From assembly GCA_003164075.1 (NCBI GenBank), contig PLRZ01000023.1, forward strand, positions 1-7,006: 7,006 nucleotides of DNA. The letters are read 5' to 3'. This stretch comes from Bryobacterales bacterium. Lineage in GTDB: Bacteria; Acidobacteriota; Terriglobia; Bryobacterales; Bryobacteraceae. Below, in pieces: positions 1 through 4,735 of the stretch; position 1 is the stretch's first letter, and the number at the start of each line of letters is the position of its first letter. A program made the translations under genes and the position numbers. The notes under the pieces were generated by a model, which saw nothing but the letters and a program-made list of their open reading frames with translations, searched no databases and was not told the DNA's origin.

Positions 1-136
1 GCTCGCGGTTGGATTTCTGATTGCAGGCATTCACCAGCGCGTTGGTGGAGAGCGGGTAATAATCCGGGGTGGTGATCTCTTTCTCAAGCAGCGCGCCGAG
101 CACGCGTGTTTCCGTGGCGTCCAGTTGCCAGTCCAT
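1..136 (-). CDS. yceH: YceH/UPF0502 (DUF480) family protein, N-terminal part
   Basis: Read on the minus strand from ATG at 136-134, the translation begins [20 protein letters not shown] and continues with [20 protein letters not shown] and SNRE. This lines up closely with the start of E. coli YceH (ALEARVIGCLLEK, TTPEQYPLS, ACNQKTNRE). The family is predicted to be a winged-helix protein of about 215 residues with no firmly established function. Only 45 codons are present; the 3' end lies beyond base 1. Upstream, TAAACT (149-144) lies 7 nt before the ATG and resembles a -10 box, while GGA (143-141) could be a weak ribosome binding site. The gene diverges from the glycosyltransferase at 169, with only 32 bp between the two start codons. 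Family assignment is firm; function is unknown. Confidence 0.88.
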   Translation of the reverse strand, partial: MDWQLDATETRVLGALLEKEITTPDYYPLSTNALVNACNQKSNRE

Positions 137-143
137 AGTTTCC

Positions 144-160
144 AGTTTACGTGTTACGAT
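144..160. promoter_or_regulatory. Compact divergent promoter region with extended -10-like motif for the glycosyltransferase
   Basis: On the plus strand, TGTTACGAT (152-160) matches an extended -10 pattern (TGn plus TACGAT, compared with TATAAT). It ends 8 nt before the ATG at 169, so a transcript would start at or next to the start codon. On the minus strand, TAAACT (149-144) sits 7 nt before the yceH ATG. No convincing -35 box is seen for either. The same TG(T/C)TACGAT sequence precedes the second glycosyltransferase copy (4720-4728), which supports function. Promoter activity is inferred. Confidence 0.45.
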
Positions 161-168
161 GTCGGCAG

Positions 169-1947
169 ATGTCGCCCGCACATCGTCCCCCTTGGTCCCA
201 TCTGCTGCTGGCCGGATTTCTGGTCGCGATCTTCGTGCTGCAGAGCTTCTCGGCGAGCCTCCAAAAGAGTCCGGTCTTCGACGAGCCGCCGCATATCGCC
301 TCCGGCCTCTCCTACCTGGAGACGCGCGTGTTTCACGCCAACCTGCAGCACCCGCCGCTGCTCAAAGAAATGAGCGCGCTGTTCCTCTCGATGGCGGGCA
401 TCCACTGGCCCAAGGATCCCCTGGCCGACGCCGTCATTCAGGGCGGACCCGCGGGCGAGAAAGTGGAATGGCCCGTGGGCAACAATATCATTCACGAGGG
501 CGGGGCGGATCGCGTGATGTTGTGGGCCAGGCTGCCGTTTATTCTGCTGGCGGCGCTCCTGGGATGGCTGATTTACTGGTGGGGGCGCGAATTGGTGGGC
601 TCGGCCGCGGCCCTGGGCGCGCTGTTCCTCTACGCGCTCGATCCGACGATTGTGGCGCACTCCGGTCTGGTTACTACCGACGTCGGCGTCACGGCTCTGA
701 CGGTGTTGTTTCTGTTCGCCCTGTGGCGCTATGTGGAGCACCCCAACCGGCGGCGGCTGGTGCTGTGCGGGCTGGCGCTGGGCGCGGTATTGGGGGCCAA
801 GTTTTCGGCGGTCTTCCTGTTGCCGATCGGGGCGATTCTGCTGGCCTCCGCGGTCCTCTGGCCCATGACGCCGGTTGCCGAAGCGGCCGCGCAACCCGAG
901 AAGCGGTTCGCCAGGGTTGGGCCCAACAGCCCGTGTCCGTGCGGCAGCGGAAGGAAATACAAGAAATGCCACGGCGCCCCCGCATCGGCGGAACAGGCGG
1001 TTGGCGCCAACCCGCGGCAGCGTCAACTCATGAAGGCCGCCGGAGCGTTTCTGGCGATGTGCCTGGTGGCTGCAGTGGCGATCGAAGCGCTCTACTTCTT
1101 CAACAGCGATCCGTTTCTGTACGTGACCGGCCTGAAGAAAGTGAACGTCGACCACCTGGCCGGTTATCGGGCCTATCTGCATGGCGATCTTGCCCAACAC
1201 TTTGACAGCTATTTCGCGGCGGCCTATCTGCTGAAGGAACCGCTCGCCACCGTCTTACTATCGGTCGCCGGGTTGGCGATCCTGCTGCGGAGCAAGTCCA
1301 CGCCGGTTTTGACCAAACTGTTTCTGCTGCTGACGCCGGCGGTGTTCTTTCTGGCGACCACGTTTCTGGCCGACGACATGGGGTTCCGCTACATGATCCC
1401 CACACTGCCATTCGCCTTTCTGTGGGGCGGGCTGGCGTTGGCCAAGCTCTTCGAAAAAAGCCTCGTGTGGGGCCGATATGCCGCCGCGGTCCTGTGCCTG
1501 TGGCTGGTAGTGGAGGCCGCGGGGATCTACCCCGACCACCTGTCCTACTTTAACGAGTCGGCCTGTCTGTTGGAATCTCCCAGCCGGATCGGATGGGATG
1601 GCGGTACGCGCTGCGGCCCCTTGTGGCTGGACGACAGCAACGTCGACTGGGGACAGGGCCTCAAACAACTGCGCGCGTGGCTGAATCTCCACGGCAACGG
1701 CCGGACGGTTCGCCTGGCGTACTTCGGCTCCTACCCTCCGGAAGGCTATGGACTGCGGTTTCAGAAGCTGGACCCCGGCGAACTGTTTTCGGAACCGGCG
1801 CCGGGTTTGTACGCCATCAGCGCGCAAATGGTGGCGCGCATCCCATCAATGGGTGCGGCCGTGGCGCCCGGCGCGGGTTCGTGGTTGCGGCGCATGGCGC
1901 CGATGGCGATTGTGGGCCACGCCTTCTACATCTACGACGTGCGGTAG
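169..1947 (+). CDS. GT-C fold (family 39/ArnT-like) membrane glycosyltransferase with internal SEC-C zinc motif, copy 1
   Basis: The 592-residue protein probably transfers a sugar from a polyprenyl-phosphate carrier at the cytoplasmic membrane; donor and acceptor are unknown. I see about 11 membrane segments (roughly residues 11-29, 121-138, 145-163, 171-188, 197-210, 213-231, 289-310, 351-373, 383-400, 409-427, 434-452). The large first outer loop (30-120) carries FDEPPH (Asp38, Glu39, His42) and HPPLLK (61-66), matching the acidic catalytic-loop pattern of PMT/ArnT enzymes; TTD (169-171) after TM3 may supply another acidic residue. The positively charged cytoplasmic loop 232-287 holds [14 protein letters not shown] with Cys256, Cys258, Cys267 and His268, a SEC-C zinc motif, unusual inside such a protein. 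The tail (453-592) has DDSNVDWGQ and ends [14 protein letters not shown] 169 was preferred to the in-frame GTG at 151 because copy 2 has its ATG at the same place and the -10-like box overlaps the GTG codon region. Confidence 0.85.
   Translation: MSPAHRPPWSHLLLAGFLVAIFVLQSFSASLQKSPVFDEPPHIASGLSYLETRVFHANLQHPPLLKEMSALFLSMAGIHWPKDPLADAVIQGGPAGEKVEWPVGNNIIHEGGADRVMLWARLPFILLAALLGWLIYWWGRELVGSAAALGALFLYALDPTIVAHSGLVTTDVGVTALTVLFLFALWRYVEHPNRRRLVLCGLALGAVLGAKFSAVFLLPIGAILLASAVLWPMTPVAEAAAQPEKRFARVGPNSPCPCGSGRKYKKCHGAPASAEQAVGANPRQRQLMKAAGAFLAMCLVAAVAIEALYFFNSDPFLYVTGLKKVNVDHLAGYRAYLHGDLAQHFDSYFAAAYLLKEPLATVLLSVAGLAILLRSKSTPVLTKLFLLLTPAVFFLATTFLADDMGFRYMIPTLPFAFLWGGLALAKLFEKSLVWGRYAAAVLCLWLVVEAAGIYPDHLSYFNESACLLESPSRIGWDGGTRCGPLWLDDSNVDWGQGLKQLRAWLNLHGNGRTVRLAYFGSYPPEGYGLRFQKLDPGELFSEPAPGLYAISAQMVARIPSMGAAVAPGAGSWLRRMAPMAIVGHAFYIYDVR
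916..975 (+). other. SEC-C zinc-binding motif within glycosyltransferase copy 1
   Basis: Residues 250-269 contain [19 protein letters not shown], with the Cys-X-Cys-X8-Cys-His spacing of the SEC-C motif known from the SecA C-terminus, where it binds zinc. By the positive-inside pattern it lies in a cytoplasmic loop between TM6 and TM7. The 19 residues are identical in copy 2 apart from one Lys/Arg change, while the loop on both sides has diverged. Confidence 0.85.
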
Positions 1948-1970
1948 GGGCAGGCGGCGCGCGCCTGGCG
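1948..1970. repeat. REP-like palindrome (degenerate)
   Basis: GGGCAGGCG (1948-1956), five bases, then CGCCTGGCG (1962-1970). The inner six base pairs CAGGCG/CGCCTG form a stem with a 5-nt loop. It has the same arms and loop length as the perfect copy at 2292-2314, and it starts one base after the glycosyltransferase stop codon. Confidence 0.5.
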
Positions 1971-2204
1971 CAGACACTCCTGTCCGGATAGCGCCGAGGC
2001 TCTCGACCTCGCCTTGGGATTTCGGGCCGCCGGCTTCGAAGGCAGCCACAGCCGGTCAAGAAGGCGGTGTTCTAACTTCCTCTCCGGTGTTTTCAATATG
2101 TTCCGGGAGCGTAGGTCGAGCAAACTCGCAGTTCCGCCGAGCACCCGATCCCGCCGTGATCGCCGCCAGCGCGGCCCAAGTCCACCACTTCACTCGATGT
2201 ATGT

Positions 2205-2358
2205 TCAGAACTCCTGATGTCGCCCCGCAATTTCAGCCCGGTGGGGAAAATGGGCTGAGCCATTCCTTTCGATGTCGAGAGCTTCGCGGGCGGGCAGGCG
2301 AGCACCGCCTGCCCCACCTGTGGGCTCACTGCAAATTCCACGACATCAGGAGTTCTGA
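2205..2358. mobile_element. 154-bp inverted-repeat element (MITE- or REPIN-like)
   Basis: An 18-bp perfect inverted repeat bounds the element: TCAGAACTCCTGATGTCG at 2205-2222 and its exact reverse complement at 2341-2358. The 118 bp between contain two more hairpins, TCAGCCC/GGGCTGA (2233-2239 and 2252-2258) and GGGCAGGCG/CGCCTGCCC (2292-2300 and 2306-2314). TGT flanks both ends (2202-2204 and 2359-2361), compatible with a 3-bp target duplication but too short to prove it. There is no coding capacity. It could be a non-autonomous mobile element or a structured RNA. Confidence 0.6.
2292..2314. repeat. REP-like palindrome (perfect)
   Basis: A nine-base-pair perfect stem GGGCAGGCG/CGCCTGCCC around the loop AGCAC, nested inside the 154-bp inverted-repeat element. 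A 23-bp segment of it (2297-2319) recurs exactly at 4651-4673. Confidence 0.65.
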
Positions 2359-2506
2359 TGTTCGCACGCGGCCCATCGGAAGTACACTCCTTCCACTGGT
2401 GATCTGCGCTGGTAATGGCGGCCAGTGGGGGCCACACCGCTGAGAAGCGCACGAAGGATCATGGGCGCGGGATACCGGGTTCGGACAAACTGGCTTCAGG
2501 TGCTCC

Positions 2507-3601
2507 CTACCCGTGCTTGGGTCTTTCGTGCTCCACGCGCCGTCTCTTGCCGGCAGCGAACGCAGCCAAAGCGGCCAGGCCGCCGCCCAGCATAAACAAG
2601 CTTGAGGGTTCGGGTGTGCTGGTAGAGACTACGGACCAAGCGCCGGCGTTCGAGGTGGAATCCTGCATCAAGAAGGTGGAAGTGCTGTACATGAGCGAGT
2701 CTTTCTGAAGGCCCTGGAGATTCTCCACCATGAGCTGCTCCGTGCCGCCACCCTGATTGCTCGCGATTAGGATGTTCCAGCCGCTGATGTTGCCATTGGG
2801 ATCCGTGGCGATAGACGCAGAAGTGATCGAGGAGTCGGACGGCGTATAGGTGAAGAAGCCGTCGGAGAAATCGTAGGTCGTTATGGAGGGAAGGAGCCAG
2901 GTGTTCGAAGTGTTCCCCCAATACAAATTGTCGGCCAGTGGCGCCTGGAAGATAAGCGAGCCGGTAATACTCGCATTGGCGGGCCACACAACGGTGCAGG
3001 GATTGGCCGCAAAGCACTGCGGGGTGGCCATCGGTTGGCCGGTGTAGTTGTAAGTAGTGCTTTGGTCCGAGAAACGCGTTTGAGCGGTGGGGGAAGAGCA
3101 ACTACTGTCGGCACAGACTCCCTCTTCGAAGGCCGTCCCCACCGCGGAAGAGTAAACACCTAGGGCCGTCAGCCCAATTTGGTCCGGGGAATTCGAAGTA
3201 AGCAATAGGGCCTGCGTGCCGTTCGGAGCGACTCCGGTGCAGATGACGCCCTGGCCGCAGACATTTTGGTAATTTGCGCCCAAGAATGCAGCGCCCGGGG
3301 TTGTTGTCACGTTGACGCCGCTGTAAGTGCCGCAGTAGCCCGCCGAACCGGGTGTTGACGGCGAGGGAGTCAGGCTGGTACACGACGGGAAGAGGGTAAT
3401 CGGGTTCGCCGCCGGGTCAAAGGAGAAGCCACCACTGGCGCTGCCACCGCCAACAAAGGCCCCGGTCACGTTTGTAGTTATAGTGCCCGCAAATGCGGTA
3501 CTGACAGACAAACTTAGGGCGAAAATCAAAAGCAAAGAGCGCAAGATTCCTCCGATGGGCCGGCTTGTTTCAGTACACCGAGAATTGTTAATTTTCCTCA
3601 T
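2507..3601 (-). CDS. Secreted PEP-CTERM sorting-domain protein
   Basis: The 364-residue product has a signal peptide (hydrophobic core about residues 22-36, likely cut after AFA at 38) and a C-terminal PEP-CTERM signal: PEP at 330-332, a small hydrophobic helix (about 334-351), then KRRR (352-355). Such proteins are exported and processed by an exosortase, usually to the cell surface or extracellular matrix. The body is rich in Ser, Thr, Gly and Asn, as is common for these proteins, and has eight cysteines (74, 90, 115, 121, 163, 168, 196, 202) that may form disulphides. I recognise no enzymatic domain. No exosortase is in the window. The start is uncertain: ATG at 3601 has no Shine-Dalgarno, whereas GGAGGA (3553-3548) precedes an in-frame TTG at 3544 (residue 20), which would give a standard short signal peptide, MRSLLLIFALSLSVSTAFA. 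The gene is convergent with the upstream glycosyltransferase. Confidence 0.88.
   Translation of the reverse strand: MRKINNSRCTETSRPIGGILRSLLLIFALSLSVSTAFAGTITTNVTGAFVGGGSASGGFSFDPAANPITLFPSCTSLTPSPSTPGSAGYCGTYSGVNVTTTPGAAFLGANYQNVCGQGVICTGVAPNGTQALLLTSNSPDQIGLTALGVYSSAVGTAFEEGVCADSSCSSPTAQTRFSDQSTTYNYTGQPMATPQCFAANPCTVVWPANASITGSLIFQAPLADNLYWGNTSNTWLLPSITTYDFSDGFFTYTPSDSSITSASIATDPNGNISGWNILIASNQGGGTEQLMVENLQGLQKDSLMYSTSTFLMQDSTSNAGAWSVVSTSTPEPSSLFMLGGGLAALAAFAAGKRRRVEHERPKHG
2537..2614 (-). other. PEP-CTERM sorting signal
   Basis: The codons for residues 330-355 encode PEPSS, a Gly/Ala/Leu-rich helix, and a closing KRRR cluster, the three-part architecture recognised by exosortase. A ten-residue polar tail follows the arginines. 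Confidence 0.85.
3548..3553 (-). promoter_or_regulatory. Strong Shine-Dalgarno (GGAGGA) supporting a TTG start for the PEP-CTERM gene
   Basis: On the minus strand GGAGGA is followed by ATC and then TTG (3544-3542), in frame with the PEP-CTERM gene and just before the hydrophobic core of the signal peptide. The 19 residues between the ATG at 3601 and this TTG are polar and AT-rich in coding, more like a leader than a conserved N-terminus. Spacing is short but workable. Confidence 0.45.
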
Positions 3602-3777
3602 TTATCACGCGGTAACCCTGGGCCTGAAAGAAAGTCAATCTCTCCCAACCGGCCCGCGGGCTGCCTATCTCCTGGGTCGCCGCGAGCACGCGGTTGGCAA
3701 GGCCCGGAACCGCCTTGGCTTCATGCAGCACCACCGGCAGCCCAACCACCGCGCCGCCAGGCACGGCCCCAGCGACA

Positions 3778-3786
3778 CATAGCTGC
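3778..3786. repeat. Left target-site duplication CATAGCTGC
   Basis: Exact nine-base match to 3952-3960 on the other side of the 165-bp element. Because the base pairs after the right copy (GGGTGC) also equal the element end, the direct identity extends to 15 bp (3778-3792 and 3952-3966). Confidence 0.7.
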
Positions 3787-3951
3787 GGGTGCTTACACGG
3801 TATCGGGAGGCACGTCTCTGAACGATCGCTCCCTCGCGGGGTGCCCTCTGGGCCCGGCTCTGTAAACACTTACAAACATTGAGACGCCATTCTGAGCCGC
3901 GCGCGCCAGCAAGCGGTTCTTAACCAAAATCCCGAAACTGTTTAAGCACCC
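3787..3951. mobile_element. 165-bp MITE-like insertion inside the murG fragment
   Basis: The ends are inverted repeats of 22 bp with 19 matches: the left begins GGGTGCTTACACGG (3787-3808), and the right, read on the minus strand from 3951 to 3930, begins GGGTGCTTAAACAG. Both finish with TCGGGA. The element is flanked by a perfect 9-bp direct repeat, CATAGCTGC (3778-3786 and 3952-3960), as expected of a target-site duplication. Removing the element plus one repeat rejoins the MurG reading HLVAGTRSY to VSLGP in frame. The interior has no gene but has an internal stem CGGCTC/GAGCCG (3855-3860 and 3894-3899), so the whole element may fold as a degenerate hairpin. It was probably mobilised by a transposase encoded elsewhere. 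Confidence 0.75.
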
Positions 3952-3960
3952 CATAGCTGC
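3952..3960. repeat. Right target-site duplication CATAGCTGC
   Basis: Partner of the copy at 3778-3786; it falls in the murG codons for RSY, within the family's conserved (G)GY/GSY region. Confidence 0.7.
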
Positions 3961-4252
3961 GGGTGCCCGCCACCAAGTGGACGCGCTCCCGCAACAGCAC
4001 CCGCCGCGACGCGCGCACGCTCGCTGCGATGGTCGCCACTGCCGCCAGTTTCCGCCCCGCCGATCGCAAGGCGAACGGCTTGGCCGGGATGATCTCCAGT
4101 TGTTCTCCCGCGCGCGGCACGAGCCGCGACTCATACCCCGAATCGCCGCCGAGATAAATTCCCCGGCCGCCGCGCTCCCTATTCGCCCGCGGAATCTCCA
4201 GTCCGATGTTGGCGTGCCCGGCGGTTCCACCGCCTGCCACCGCGATCTTCAT

Positions 4253-4486
4253 TGGCTGATTACCACCGCACAACGTCGCGGTATCGGCAAACGCGGTCTT
4301 CACCGTGCTGTAGCTTGCCGAAACCGGGTTCGCCGCCGAACTGCTGCCCGAACCACCGGTCTTGCATTCAATTCCGACCGGCGCCTTGATACTGGCATCA
4401 CGGGACACCAGTATCGATAAGCCTGCCTGCGCTTTCGCGGCTCCGCCCGGCGAAACGGGAATCGGCGTGGCAAGTAAGGTTTTCAT
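4253..4486 (-). CDS. Unrecognised 78-codon frame directly upstream of the murG fragment
   Basis: From ATG 4486 the minus strand reads MKTLLATPIPVSPGGAAKAQ through 78 codons, in frame with and without a stop before the murG-like ATG at 4252. It is rich in Ala, Ser and Gly, has two cysteines, and shows no domain I recognise. Upstream in-frame ATGs exist at 4516 and 4543, and the open frame then runs on antisense to the second glycosyltransferase, so openness alone proves little in this GC-rich DNA. No clear ribosome binding site is seen. It may be the remnant of a gene fused to the murG debris, or simply non-coding. Confidence 0.2.
4388..4415. repeat. 8-bp inverted repeat (hairpin)
   Basis: GATACTGG (4388-4395) and CCAGTATC (4408-4415) surround a 12-nt loop. 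There is no T-run, and it lies inside the uncertain 78-codon frame. Significance unknown. Confidence 0.35.
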
Positions 4487-4650
4487 TTTTCGTTGGCTGA
4501 ACTTCTGCTTCACCATACGAATTCCGCGCAGAGTTTCCGCCATCAAATGGAAAGATTTTTTGCGCCGATGATCGGGGCAGACAGGTGGAGTCAATCTGGT
4601 CGATGCACTTGGGGCGCCGCACAGCGATTCGCCGAGCAGGATCGAGCGAA

Positions 4651-4683
4651 GGCGAGCACCGCCTGCCCCACCTTCAGGAGTTC
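4651..4683. repeat. Fragment of the 2205-2358 repeat family
   Basis: Bases 4651-4673 are identical to 2297-2319 (GGCGAGCACCGCC followed by TGCCCCACCT). They are immediately followed by TCAGGAGTTC (4674-4683), identical to the core of the right terminal repeat at 2346-2355. The two blocks are 26 bp apart in the full element and adjacent here, so this looks like an internally deleted relative. Confidence 0.55.
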
Positions 4684-4719
4684 GGCGAGGGCGCTGCCGC
4701 CTGCAATCGCCAGGCCACG

Positions 4720-4728
4720 TGCTACGAT
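4720..4728 (+). promoter_or_regulatory. Extended -10-like motif for glycosyltransferase copy 2
   Basis: TGCTACGAT ends 7 nt before the ATG at 4736. It matches the motif before copy 1 in sequence and position, although DNA upstream of ACGTG at 4718 is unrelated between the copies. It overlaps the in-frame ATG at 4727, so if it is a real -10 box that ATG is not in the transcript and 4736 is the start. Confidence 0.45.
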
Positions 4729-4735
4729 GTCGCAG

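Larger units (their letters stand above)
1948..2506. other. Gene-free spacer with palindromic repeats
   Basis: No reading frame here has recognisable protein similarity; the frames present are short and arginine/proline-rich. The spacer holds a REP-like palindrome directly after the stop codon (1948-1970), a small stem CGAGG/CCTCG (1995-2011), a 154-bp inverted-repeat element (2205-2358), and a CCACTGG/CCAGTGG pair (2393-2399 and 2422-2428) downstream of the convergent PEP-CTERM gene. None is followed by a T-run, so I call no intrinsic terminator. Confidence 0.6.
3669..4252 (-). pseudogene. murG: Truncated, interrupted murG-like fragment (UDP-GlcNAc lipid-I transferase)
   Basis: MurG adds GlcNAc to lipid I in peptidoglycan synthesis and is about 360 residues long. 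Here only about the first 137 are recognisable. From ATG 4252 the frame reads MKIAVAGGGTAGH (glycine-rich loop; the family has GGTGGH), then GGDSGYESRLVPRAGE and LEIIPAKPF, reaching HLVAGTRSY at about 3953. A 165-bp insertion (3787-3951) then adds a stop codon (TAA, 3922-3920). Past it, the interrupted codon resumes as VSLGPCLAARWLG; a one-base loss near 3738-3745 shifts the frame, and LPVVLHEAKAVPGLANRVLA follows in the next frame. Homology ends near 3669, and the acceptor- and UDP-GlcNAc-binding C-terminal half is missing. HEAK replaces the usual HEQN/HEAN. The fragment cannot be functional; an intact copy should lie elsewhere. Confidence 0.75.

Noticed and set aside
69..1205. Long plus-strand frame overlapping glycosyltransferase copy 1
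   Set aside because: It is offset by one base from the true frame; its product is Arg/Gly-rich with no domain, whereas the other frame encodes conserved membrane helices and motifs shared with copy 2.
1948..1970. Rho-independent terminator after glycosyltransferase copy 1
   Set aside because: The stem is present but no T-run follows, and the same palindrome recurs elsewhere in the window, so a REP-like repeat is the better explanation.
2014..2217. Short plus-strand frame in the spacer
   Set aside because: Arg/Ser-rich product, no ribosome binding site, no recognisable similarity, and it runs into the inverted-repeat element.
3787..3951. Insertion as a 15-bp duplication instead of 9 bp
   Set aside because: The direct identity does span 15 bp, but the terminal inverted repeats begin with GGGTGC, which accounts for the extra six bases; a 9-bp duplication fits the ends best.
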